A stretch of DNA of 64,000 nucleotides from Megalonaias nervosa (lineage: Eukaryota; Mollusca; Bivalvia; Unionida; Unionidae), in contig JAECUM010006797.1 of NCBI GenBank assembly GCA_016617855.1, forward strand, positions 1 through 64,000, read 5' to 3'. This document shows, piece by piece, positions 52,864-64,000 of this stretch. Every line of letters starts with the position of its first letter. Positions within the stretch are counted from its first letter, which is position 1. The notes below the pieces were generated by a model. It worked only from the letters and a program-made list of their open reading frames with translations. It did no database searches and was not told the DNA's origin. Both the position numbers and the translations under genes were made by a program.

Positions 52864-53318
52864 TATTTTTGTCGATTTCCTCGTACTTATGTTTGACAGA
52901 TTTACATTTTATTGGCTCACATAACGATATCAAATATCGTCTGCGGTCGTCAGAAATCGTCATTAGGTTAAATATTTTGATAAATATAAAATTGAATTTT
53001 ATATTTTTCTGTCGGTCTGGAATTCTAATGTTTAAAAAGGGTTTTATTAGCCGCCAAAACAATTGATTTTCATCTACTGTACAATAAATTTTCAAAATTT
53101 TTTCTTTGTGACATGATATTTTACATTATATCTGCCAGTTGTCGGTCTGCTGTAATTTTCTTTTTATCAACTACACCTACAATCTCGTTTTGGTCGTCGT
53201 CGTTGTTAAGTAGAATGTCATCCTCTGTGTAATCAAGCGAGTCGTGTTTATCTACGACTGTAGCATCCCCTGCTGTAAAATCATCGTCAGCGATTATATC
53301 AGCAAGCCATTTCATCAA
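52826..53318 (-). pseudogene. Gene convergent with integrase, copy B
   Basis: MMKWLADIIADDDFTAGDAT at the start, KITADRQLADIM, then after a frame change FWRLIKPFLNIRIPDRQ, FIFIKIFNLMTISDDRRRYL and LCEPIKCKSVKHKYEE, ending at 52826-52828. Same order of blocks as copy A but clearly diverged, so the two units are related elements, not a recent duplication. Overlaps integrase copy B by 38 nt. Confidence 0.55.
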
Positions 53319-53352
53319 GTCCAGATTATAATGTATTTTTATCTAATTTATA
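53319..53352. other. Junction of viral locus and satellite
   Basis: TTTTTATCTAATTTATAATA matches the flank of copy A (about 50759-50782). Directly after AATAATAA the sequence switches to satellite, while copy A continues into the small gene at 50784. Confidence 0.6.
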
Positions 53353-53565
53353 ATAATAAGGTTTTAACCGGTTTTAAGCGGTTCAAACTGGTTGAATCCG
53401 GATCAAACCGGTTCCATCTGGTTCAAACCAGTTCCGACCAGTTGATTTTGGTCGAAAACCAGTTCAAACTGCTTAAATCCATGCTGATTTTATGTTTCAA
53501 ATCTATATCGGACAGGTTTTAACCGGTTTTAAGCGGTTCAAACCGGTTCAATCCGGTTCAAATCG

Positions 53566-53659
53566 GCATCGAATAAACCGGTTTGACCTGGTTTTCAACC
53601 AGAATCAACTGGTCGGAACTGGTTTGAACCGGATGGAATCAGTTTGAACCGGATTAAAC
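53566..53659. repeat. Inverted satellite segment near the array edge
   Basis: GGCATCGAATAAACCGGTTT through to GGATTAAACC reads as the reverse complement of the monomer's CCGGTTTATTCCATGCC side. Monomers before and after are in the forward orientation. Confidence 0.75.
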
Positions 53660-54030
53660 CAGTACCACCTGGCTCAAACCAATTCCGACCAGTTGATTCT
53701 CGTTGAAATCCAGTTCAAAAAGATTTATTCCATGCTGATTTAATGTCTTAAAGCTTTATTGGACAGGTTTTTGAGAGGTTTTGAGCGGTTCAAATTAGTT
53801 TAAACCGGTTCAAACCGGTTCCATCCGGTTCAAACCAGTTCCGACCAGTTGATTCTGGTTGAAAACCAGTTCAAACCGGTTTATTCCATGCCGATTTCAT
53901 GTCTTAAATCTTTATTGGACAGGTTTTAACCGGTTTTAAGCGGTTCGAACCGGTTTAATCTGGTTCAAATCGGTTCCATCCGGTTCAAACCAGTTCCGAC
54001 CAGTTGATTCTGGTTGAAAACCAGTTCAAA

Positions 54031-57000
54031 CGGGTTTATTAAATGCCCATCTCATGTCTTTAATCTTTATTGGACGGGTTTTAACCGGTTTTAAGGGGTT
54101 CAAACCGGATTAATCCATTTCAAACGGTTCCATCCGGCTGAAACTAGTTCCGTCCACTTGATTCTGGTTTAGAACCAGTTTAAACCGGTTTGTTTCATCA
54201 CGATTTTTATGTCTTAAACCTTTATTGGACATGTTTTGGAGCGGTTCTAATCGGTTAAAACTGGTTTAATCCCGTTAACACCGGTTCCATCCCGTTCAAA
54301 CCGGTTCCGACCAGTTGATTCTGGTTGAAAACCAGTTCGATCCGGTTCATTCCATGGCTATTTCAGACCTTAAATCTTTATTGGACAGGTTTTAATCGAT
54401 TTTAAGCGGTTCAAACCGGTTTAACCCGGTTCAAGCCAGTTCCGACCAGTTGATTCTGGTTGAAACCAGTTCGAACCGGTTTATTCCATGACTATTTCGG
54501 ATCTTAAATCTTTATTGGACAGGTTTTAATCGGTTTTAAGCGGTTCAAACCGGTTCCATCCGGATCAAACCAGTTCCGTCCAGCTGATTCTGGTTGAAAA
54601 CCAGTTCAAACCGGTTTGTTCTATGCCGATTTCGTGTCTTAAATCTTTATTGGACAGGTTTTAACCGGTTTTAAGCGGTTTAATCCGGTCTAATCCGGTT
54701 CAAATCGGTTCCATTCGGTTCAAACCAACTCCGACCAGTGGAATCTTTTAGAAAAAAGTTCAAACCGGTTTATTCCATGCAGATTTGAGGTTTAAAATCT
54801 TTATAGGACAGGTTTAAACCGGTTTTAAGGGGTTCAAAGCGGTTTAATTCGGTTTAAGCCGGTTCCATCTGGTTCAAACCGGTTCCGACCAGATGATTCT
54901 GATTTAAAACCAGTTCAAACCGGTTTACTCCACGCCGAATTCATGTCATAAATCATTACTGGAGAGGTTTTAATCGGTTTTCAGCGGTTCAAACCGGTTC
55001 CATCCGCTTCAAACCAGTTCCGGCCAGTTGATTCTGGTTGAAAACCAGTACAAACCGGTTTATTCCATGCCGATTTCAGGTCTTGAATCTTTATTGTACA
55101 GGTTTTAACCGGTTTTAAGCGGTTCAAACCGGTTTAACTCGGTTCAAACCGGTTAAATCCGTGTAAAACCAGTTCCGACCTGTGCATTCTTTTTGAAAAA
55201 CAGTTCAAACCGGTTTATTCCATGCCGATTTCAGGTCTTAAGACATTAATGAACAGGTTTTGACCGGTTTTAAGCGGTTCAGACCGCTTTAATCCGGTTC
55301 AAACCGGTTCCATCCGCTTCAAACCAGTTCCGACCAGTTGATTCTGGTTGAAAACAAGTTCAAACCGGTTTATTCCATGCCGATTTCAGGTCTTAAGACA
55401 TTAATGAACAGGTTTTAACCGGTTTTAAGCGGTTCAAACCCGTTTAATCCGGTTCAAACCGGTTCCATCCGGTTCAAACCAGTTCCGACCAGTTGATTCT
55501 GGTTGAATACTAGTTCAAACCGGTGTATTCCATGCCCGTTTGAGGTCTTCAATCTTTATTGGACAGGTTTTTACCATTTTTAAGGGGATCACACCGGTGG
55601 AATCCGATTCAAACCAGTTCCATTCGATTCAAACCAGTTACGACCAGTTGATTCAAGTTTAAAACCAGTTCAAACCGGTTTATTCCATTCCTATCTCAGG
55701 TCTTAAATCTTTATTGGACAGGTTTTAAGCGGTTGAAACTAGTTTAATCCGGTTGAAGCCGGTTCCATCCTGCTCAAACCAGTTCCGATCAGTTTATTCT
55801 GGTTAAAAACCTGTTCAAACCGTTTTATTCCATGCCGATTTCATGTCTTAAATCTTCATTGGACAGGTTTTCACCGGTTTTAAGTGGTTCAAACCAGTTT
55901 TATCCGGTTCAAACCAGTTCCGACCAGTTGATTCTGGTTGAAAACCAGTTCAAACCGGTTTATTCCATGCCGATTTCAGGTCTGAAATATTTATTGGACC
56001 GGTTTTAACCGGCTTTAAGCGATTCAAACCGGTTTAATCCAGTTCAAACCGGTTTCATCTGGTTCAAACTGGTTCCGAGAATTTGATTCTGGTTGAACTC
56101 CAGTTCAAACCGGTTTATTCCATGCCGATTTCATGTCTTAAATCTTTATTGGACAACTTTTGATTGGTTTTAAGGGTTTCAAACGGGGTTAATCCGGTTC
56201 AAACCGGTTCCATCCGGTTCAAACCATTTCCGACCAGTTGATTCTTGTTGAAAAACAGTTCAAACCGGTTTATTCCATGCCGAATTCTTGTCTTAAATCT
56301 TTATTGGACAGGTTTTTACCGGTTTTAAGCGGTTTAATAAGGGTCTAATCCGGTTCAAATCGGTTCTATCCGGTTCAAACCAATTCCACCCAGCGGATTC
56401 TTTTTGGAAAACAGTTCAAACCGGTTTATTCCATGCCGATTTCAGGTCTTAAATCTTTATTGGACAGCTTTAAACCGGTTTTAGGCGGTTCAAACTGGTT
56501 TTATCCAGTTCAAACCAGTTCCGACCAGTTGATTCTGGTTGAAAACCAGTTGAAACCGGTTTATTCCATGCCGATTTCATGTCTTAAATCTTTATTGAAC
56601 AGGTTTTAACCGGTTTTAAGCGGTTCAAACCGGTTTAATCCGGTTCAAACCATTTCCGGCTAACTTATTCTGGTTGAAAACAAGTTCAAACCAATTTTTT
56701 CCATGCCGAATTCAGGTCTTAAATCTTTGCTGGACAGGTTTTATCCGGTTTAAAAAGGTTCAAACCGGTTTAATCCGGTTCAAGCCGGTTCCATCTGGTT
56801 CAAACCAGTTCCGAACAGTTGATTCTGGTTTAAAACCAGTTCAAACCGGTTTATTCCATGCCTTATTCAGGTCTTAAATCTTTATTGGACGTGTTTTAAC
56901 CGGTTTTAAGCGCTTCAAACCGTTTCATTCCGGTTCAAAACGGTTCCATTCGTTTCAAACCAGTTCTGACCAGTTGATTCTGGTTGAAAACCAGTTCAAA

Positions 57001-60000
57001 CCGGTTTATTCAATGCCGATTTCAGATCGTAAATCTTTATTGGACAGGTTGTAACATTTTTAAGCGGATCAAACCGATTTAATTCTGTTCAACCTGGTTC
57101 CATTCGGTTCAAGCCAGTTCCCACCAGTTGATTCTGGTTGGAAACCAGTTCAAACGGGTTTATTAAATGCCCATCTCATGTCTTTAATCTTTATTGGACG
57201 GGTTTTAACCGGTTTTAAGGGGTTCAAACCGGATTAATCCATTTCAAACGGTTCCATCCGGCTGAAACTAGTTCCGTCCACTTGATTCTGGTTTAGAACC
57301 AGTTTAAACCGGTTTGTTTCATCACGATTTTTATGTCTTAAACCTTTATTGGACATGTTTTGGAGCGGTTCTAATCGGTTAAAACTGGTTTAATCCCGTT
57401 AACACCGGTTCCATCCCGTTCAAACCGGTTCCGACCAGTTGATTCTGGTTGAAAACCAGTTCGATCCGGTTCATTCCATGGCTATTTCAGACCTTAAATC
57501 TTTATTGGACAGGTTTTAATCGATTTTAAGCGGTTCAAATCGGTTTAACCCGGTTCAAACCAGTTCCGACCAGTTGATTCTGGTTGAAACCAGTTCGAAC
57601 CGGTTTATTCCATGACTATTTCAGATCTTAAATCTTTATTGGACAGGTTTAAATCGGTTTTAAGCGGTTCAAACCGGTTCCATCCGGTTCAAACCAGTTC
57701 CGTCCAGCTGATTCTGGTTGAAAACCAGTTCAAACCGGTTTGTTCTATGCCGATTTCGTGTCTTAAATCTTTATTGGACAGGTTTTAACCGGTTTTAAGC
57801 GGTTTAATCCGGTCTAATCCGGTTCAAATCGGTTCCATTCGGTTCAAACCAACTCCGACCAGTGGAATCTTTTAGAAAAAAGTTCAAACCGGTTTATTCC
57901 ATGCCGATTTGAGGTTTAAAATCTTTATTGGACAGGTTTTAACCGGTTTTAAGGGGTTCAAAGCGGTTTAATTCGGTTCAAGCCGGTTCCATCCGGTTCA
58001 AACCGGTTCCGACCAGATGATTCTGATTTAAAACCAGTTCAAACCGGTTTATTCCACGCCGAATTCATGTCATAAATCATTATTGGAGAGGTTTTAATCG
58101 GTTTTCAGCGGTTCAAACCGGTTCCATCCGCTTCAAACCAGTTCCGACCAGTTGATTCTGGTTGGAAACAAGTTCAAACCGGTTTATTCCATGCCGATTT
58201 CAGGTCTTAAGACATTAATGAACAGGTTTTAACCGGTTTTAAGCGGTTCAAACCCGTTTAATCCGGTTCAAACCGGTTCCATCCGGTTCAAACCAGTTCC
58301 GACCAGTTGATTCTGGTTGAATACTAGTTCAAACCGGTGTATTCCATGCCCATTTGAGGTCTTCAATCTTTATTGGACAGGTTTTTACCATTTTTAAGGG
58401 GATCACACCGGTGGAATCCGATTCAAACCAGTTCCATTCGATTCAAACCAGTTACGACCAGTTGATTCAAGTTTAAAACCAGTTCAAACCGGTTTATTCC
58501 ATTCCTATCTCAGGTCTTAAATCTTTATTGGACAGGTTTTAAGCGGTTGAAACTAGTTTAATCCGGTTGAAGCCGGTTCCATCCTGCTCAAACCAGTTCC
58601 GATCAGTTTATTCTGGTTAAAAACCTGTTCAAACCGTTTTATTCCATGCTGATTTCATGTCTTAAATCTTCATTGGACAGGTTTTCACCGGTTTTAAGTG
58701 GTTCAAACCAGTTTTATCCGGTTCAAACCAGTTCCGACCAGTTGATTCTGGTTGAAAACCAGTTCAAACCGGTTTATTCCATGCCGATTTCAGGTCTGAA
58801 ATATTTATTGGACCGGTTTTAACCGGCTTTAAGCGATTCAAACCGGTTTAATCCAGTTCAAACCGGTTTCATCCGGTTCAAACTGGTTCCGAGAATTTGA
58901 TTCTGGTTGAACTCCAGTTCAAACCGGTTTATTCCATGCCGATTTCATGTCTTAAATCTTTATTGGACAACTTTTGATTGGTTTTAAGGGTTTCAAACGG
59001 GGTTAATCCGGTTCAAACCGGTTCCATCCGGTTTAAACCATTTCCGACCAGTTGATTCTGGTTGAAAAACAGTTCAAACCGGTTTATTCCATGCCGAACT
59101 CTTGTCTTAAATCTTTATTGGACAGGTTTTAACCGGTTTTAAGCGGTTTAATAAGGGTCTAATCCGGTTCAAATCGGTTCTATCCGGTTCAAACCAATTC
59201 CACCCAGTGGATTCTTTTTGAAAAACAGTTCAAACCGGTTTATTCCATGCCGATTTCATGTCTTAAATCTTTATTGGACAGGTTTTAACCGGTTTTAAGG
59301 GGTTCAAACCGATTTAATTCGTTTCAAGCTGGTTCCACCTGGTTCCGATCAGTTGATTCAGGTTTAAAAGCAGTTCAAACCGGTTTATTCCATGCCGAAT
59401 TCATGTCTTAAATATTTATTGGATAGGTTTTAACCGGTTTCAAGCGGTTCAAACTCGTTTAGTCCGGTTCAAACCGGTTCGATCCGGTCCAACCACTTCC
59501 GACCAGTTGATCCTGGTTTAAAACAACTTCAAACCGGTTTATTCCAGGCCGAATTCATGTCTTAAATCTTTGTTGGACAGGTTTTAACCGGTTTTAAGCG
59601 GTTCACACCGGCTTCATCCGGATAAATCTGGTTCCGTCCGGTTCAAACCAGTTCCGACCAGTTGATTCTGGTTGAAAACCAGTTCAAACCGGTTTATTCC
59701 ATGCCGATTTCACGTCCTAAGTCTTAATCGGACAGGTCTTAACCGGTTTTAAGGGGTTCAAACCTGTTTAATCCATTTCCATCCGGTTCATGCAAGTTCA
59801 TACCAGTTGATTCTGGTTGAAAACCGGTTCAAACGGGTTTATTCTATGCCGATTTCATGTCTTAAATCTTTTTGGAGACGTTTTAACCGGTTTAAAGTGG
59901 TTCAAACCGGTTTCATCCGGTTCAGTCCTATTCTATCTGGTTCAAAGAAGTTCCGATCAGTTGATTCTGGTCAAAGACCAGTTCAGACCGGTTTATTCCA

Positions 60001-62190
60001 TGCCGATTTCATGTCTTAAATCTTTATTGGACAGGTTTTAACCGGTTTTAAGCAGTTCAATCCGGTTCAAATCGGTTTCATCCGGTTCAAATGAATTCCG
60101 ACCAGTGGATTCTTTTAGAAAAACAGTTCAATCCGGTTTATTCCATGACAATTTGAGGTTTTAAATCTTTATTGGACAGGTTTTAACCGGTTTTAAGGGG
60201 TTCAAAGCGGTTTAATTCGGTTCCAGCCCGTTCCATCCGGTTCCAACCGGTTCCGACCAGATGATTCTGATTTAAAACCAGTTCAAACCGGTTTATTCCA
60301 TGCCGAATTCATGTCACAAATCATTATTGGAGAGGTTTTAACCGCTTTTCAGCGGTTCAAACCGGTTTAATCCGGTTCAAACCGGTTCGATCCGCTTCAA
60401 ACCAATTCCGGCCAGTTGATTCTGGTTGAAAACCAGTTCAAACCGGTTTATTCTATGCCGATTTCAGGTCTTAAATCTTTATTGTATGGGTTTAAACCCG
60501 TTTAAGGCGGTTGAAACCGGTTTAACTCGGTTCAAACCGGTTCCATCCGTGTAAAACCAGTTCCGACCTGTGCATTCTTTTTGAAAAACAGTTCAAACCG
60601 GTTTATTCCATGCCGATTTCATGTCTTAAATCTTTATTGAACAGGTTTTAACCGGTTTTAAGCGGTTCAAACCGGTTTAATCCGGTTCAAACCATTTCCG
60701 GCTAACTTATTCTGGTTGAAAACAAGTTCAAACCAATTTTTTCCATGCCGAATTCAGGTCTTAAATCTTTGCTGGACAGGTTTTATCCGGTTTAAAAAGG
60801 TTCAAACCGGTTTAATCCGGTTCAAGCCCAAGCCGGTTCCATCTGGTTCAAACCAGTTCCGAACAGTTGATTCTGGTTTAAAACCAGTTCAAACCGGTTT
60901 ATTCCATGCCTTATTCAGGTCTTAAATCTTTATTGGACGTGTTTTAACCGGTTTTAAGCGCTTCAAACCGTTTCATTCCGGTTCAAAACGGTTCCATTCG
61001 TTTCAAACCAGTTCTGACCAGTTGATTCTGGTTGAAAACCAGTTCAAACCGGTTTATTCAATGCCGATTTCAGATCGTAAATCTTTATTGGACAGGTTGT
61101 AACATTTTTAAGCGGATCAAACCGATTTAATTCTGTTCAACCTGGTTCCATTCGGTTCAAGCCAGTTCCCACCAGTTGATTCTGGTTGGAAACCAGTTCA
61201 AACGGGTTTATTAAATGCCCATCTCATGTCTTTAATCTTTATTGGACGGGTTTTAACCGGTTTTAAGGGGTTCAAACCGGATTAATCCATTTCAAACGGT
61301 TCCATCCGGCTGAAACTAGTTCCGTCCACTTGATTCTGGTTTAGAACCAGTTTAAACCGGTTTGTTTCATCACGATTTTTATGTCTTAAACCTTTATTGG
61401 ACATGTTTTGGAGCGGTTCTAATCGGTTAAAACTGGTTTAATCCCGTTAACACCGGTTCCATCCCGTTCAAACCGGTTCCGACCAGTTGATTCTGGTTGA
61501 AAACCAGTTCGATCCGGTTCATTCCATGGCTATTTCAGACCTTAAATCTTTATTGGACAGGTTTTAATCGATTTTAAGAGGTTCAAATCGGTTTAACCCG
61601 GTTCAAACCAGTTCCGACCAGTTGATTCTGGTTGAAACCAGTTCGAACCGGTTTATTCCATGACTATTTCGGATCTTAAATTTTTATTGGACAGGTTTTA
61701 ATCGGTTTTAAGCGGTTCAAACCGGTTCCATCCGGTTCAAACCAATTCCGTCCAGCTGATTCTGGTTGAAAACCAGTTCAAACCGGTTTATTCCATGATG
61801 ATTTCGTGTCTTAAATCTTTATTGGACAGGTTTTAACCGGTTTTAAGCGGTTTAATCCGGTCTAATCCGGTTCAAATCGGTTCCATTCGGTTCAAACCAA
61901 CTCCGACCAGTGGAATCTTTTAGAAAAAAGTTCAAACCGGTTTATTCCATGCCGATTTGAGGTTTAAAATCTTTATAGGACAGGTTTTAACCGGTTTTAA
62001 GGGGTTCAAAGCGGTTTAATTCGGTTTAAGCCGGTTCCATCCGGTTCAAACCGGTTCCGACCAGATGATTCTGATTTAAAACCAGTTCAAACCGGTTTAT
62101 TCCACGCCGAATTCATGTCATAAATCATTATTGGAGAGGTTTTAATCGGTTTTCAGCGGTTCAAACCGGTTCCATCCGCTTCAAACCAGT
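54031..62190. repeat. Higher-order repeat block in the satellite, three copies
   Basis: A variant run beginning CGGGTTTATTAAATGCCCAT and containing TTTGTTTCATCACGATTTTT recurs almost unchanged at 54031, 57155 and 61203, with several following monomers in the same order for about 1 kb. Spacing is 3124 and 4048 bp, so the longer interval contains extra monomers. Confidence 0.85.
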
Positions 62191-64000
62191 TCCGGCCAGT
62201 TGATTCTGGTTGAAAACCAGTACAAACCGGTTTATTCCATGCCGATTTCAGGTCTTGAATCTTTATTGTACAGGTTTTAACCGGTTTTAAGCGGTTCAAA
62301 CCGGTTTAATTCGGTTCAAACCGGTTCCATCCGTGTAAAACCAGTTCCGACCTGTACATTCTTTTTGAAAAACAGTTCAAACCGGTTTATTCCATGCCGA
62401 TTTCAGGTCTTAAGACATTAATGAACAGGTTTTGACCGGTTTTAAGCAGTTCAGACCGGTTTAATCCGGTTCAAACCGGTTCCATCCGGTTCAAACCAGT
62501 TCCGGCCAGTTGATTCTGATTGAATACTAGTTCAAACCGGTATATTCCATGCCCATTTGAGGTCTTAAATCTTTATTGGACAGGTTTTAACCATTTTTGA
62601 GGGGATCAAACCGGTGGAGTCCAATTCAAACCGGTTCCATTCGATTAAAACCAGTTCCGAGCAGTTTATTCTGGTTGAAAACCTGTTCAAACCGTTTTAT
62701 TCCATGCCGATTTCATGTCTTAAATCTTTATTGGACAGGTTAAAACCGGTTTTTAGCGGTTCAAACCGGTTTTATCCGGTTCAAACCAGTTCCGACCAGT
62801 TGATTCTGGTTGAAAACCAGTTGAAACCGGTTTAATCCATGCCGATTTCATGTCTTAAATCTTTATTGGAAAGGTCTTAACCGGTCTTGAGCGGTTCAAG
62901 CCGGTTTAATCCGGTTCAAACCATCTCGGGCCAACTGATTCTGGTTGAAAACAAGTTCGAACCAGTTTTTTTCCATGCCGACTTCAGGTCTTAAATCTTT
63001 GTTGGACAGGTGTTATCCGGTTTAAAAAGGTTCAAACCGGTTTAATCCGGTTCAATCTGGTTCAAGTCAGTTCAGACCAGTTGATTCTGGTTTAAAACCA
63101 GTTCAAACCGGTTTATTCCATGCCGAATTCATGTCTTAAATATTGATTCATATGACTTCAGGTCTTAAATCTTTATTGGACGGGCTTTAACCGGTTTAAA
63201 GCGCTTCAAACCGGTTTAATCCGGTTCAAAAAGGTTCCATCCGGATCAAACCAGTACCGACCAGTTGATTCTGGTTGAAAACCAGTTCAAACCGGTTTAT
63301 TCAATGCCGATTTCAGGTCGTAAATCTTTATTGGACAGGTTGTAACATTTTTAAGCGGATCAAACCGATTTAATCCGGTTCAACCCGGTTCCATTCGGTT
63401 CAAACCAGTTCCCACCAGTTGATTCTGGTTGAAAACCAGTTCAGACCGGTTTATTCCATGCCTATTTCAGGTCTGAAATATTTATTGGACCGGTTTTAAC
63501 CGGTTTTAAGCGGTTCAAACCGGTTTAATCCGGTTCAAACCGGTTCCATCCGGTTCAAACCGTTTCCGAGAATTTGATTCTGGTTGAACTCCAGTTCAAA
63601 CCGCTTTATTCCATGCCGATTTCATATCTTAAATCTTTATTGGACAACTTTTGATTGTTTTTAAGGGTTTCAAACGGGGTTGATCCGGTTCAAACCGGTT
63701 CCATCCGGTTCAAACCATTTCCGACCAGTTAATTCTGGTTGAAAACCAGTTCAAACCGGTTTATTCCATGCCGAATTCTTGTCTTAAGTCTTTATTAAAT
63801 TGGTTTTTACCGGTTTTAAGCGGTTTAATAAGGGTCTAATCCGGTTCAAATCGGTTCTATCCGGTTCAAACCAATTCCACCCAGTGGATTCTTTTTGAAA
63901 AACAGTTCAAACCGGTTTATTCCATGCCGATTTCATGTCTTAAATCTTTATTGGACAGGTTTTAACCGGTTTTAAGGGGTTCAAACCGATTTAATTCGTT

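Larger units (their letters stand above)
53353..64000. repeat. Satellite array, monomer about 155-165 bp, built of 10-bp CCGGTT sub-units
   Basis: Each monomer has a stretch of about ten roughly 10-bp words (CCGGTTCAAA, CCGGTTTAAT, CCGGTTCCAT, CCAGTTCCGA, CCAGTTGATT, CTGGTTGAAA). A less repetitive part follows: TTTATTCCATGCCGATTTCA and GTCTTAAATCTTTATTGGAC. CTGGTT-GAA-AACCAG is a hairpin in most units. A few monomers are shortened (e.g. about 134 bp near 54350-54484). The array runs off the window end. Short open frames within it are not genes. Confidence 0.95.

Noticed and set aside
53244..62835. Frames of 60-95 codons in the satellite
   Set aside because: All are translations of the CCGGTT words; no conserved frame between monomers.

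Overview
The window looks like nuclear DNA of an AT-rich marine invertebrate, most likely a mollusc and perhaps a bivalve. The evidence is spliced exons with GT/AG borders, tRNA-derived SINEs whose tails contain a GCGTTAAAC- or TACGTTAAA-type end, microsatellites, LINE, LTR and TIR transposons, and a large satellite. Nothing looks bacterial. Host coding content is small. The clearest host gene is a four-exon piece of a G2E3-like HECT ubiquitin ligase at 4380-8993, with a ubiquitin-interacting motif and the first part of a HECT domain. Weaker candidates are a first exon at 17201, a transmembrane last exon at 37017, and a TATA promoter with a tiny first exon at 41335-41401.

0-41 kb is mainly transposons in decay. 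There is an RNase H-bearing LINE (about 9.94-14.46 kb) split by a 911-bp solo LTR; two palindromic MITEs; a TTAA-flanked MITE; and a 2.27-kb CACTA-ended DNA transposon (23359-25627) carrying a gene family that is common in invertebrates but usually left unnamed. There are two SINE families with six copies in all, a LINE fragment at 32.25 kb and several minisatellites.

Three loci derive from Polinton/Maverick-type (adintovirus-like) double-stranded DNA elements. Locus A (18.2-19.95 kb) holds HNH-like and zinc-ribbon pieces opposite a polymerase-side gene. Locus B (about 26.2-29.83 kb) is very decayed, with recognisable penton and major capsid remnants. Locus C (41.5-53.35 kb) is the best preserved. 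Its minus strand carries three orphan genes and a fibre-like protein. Its plus strand carries a packaging ATPase, a coiled-coil protein, penton, a basic capsid-associated protein, major capsid, a hydrophobic capsid protein, a pX-like basic peptide, an adenain-like protease and an integrase C-terminus. A second related element follows, with an intact HNH protein and an open reading frame that joins a polymerase N-terminal region directly to an integrase C-terminus. SINE insertions with target-site duplications break the ATPase of locus C and the gene of locus A, so both are germline-endogenised and not free virus.

In locus C, small palindromes (5-8 bp stems, often a 3-nt loop) lie on or beside the stop codons of six genes, and seven genes start at the hexamer ATAATG. 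Together they look like a compact system for marking gene starts and ends, recalling the hairpin rule of Mimivirus and the start-overlapping late promoters of poxviruses. This is the observation I would follow first.

53.35-64.0 kb is a satellite array of roughly 155-165 bp monomers. Each monomer is built from about 10-bp CCGGTT-type sub-units, with a higher-order block repeated at 54031, 57155 and 61203.
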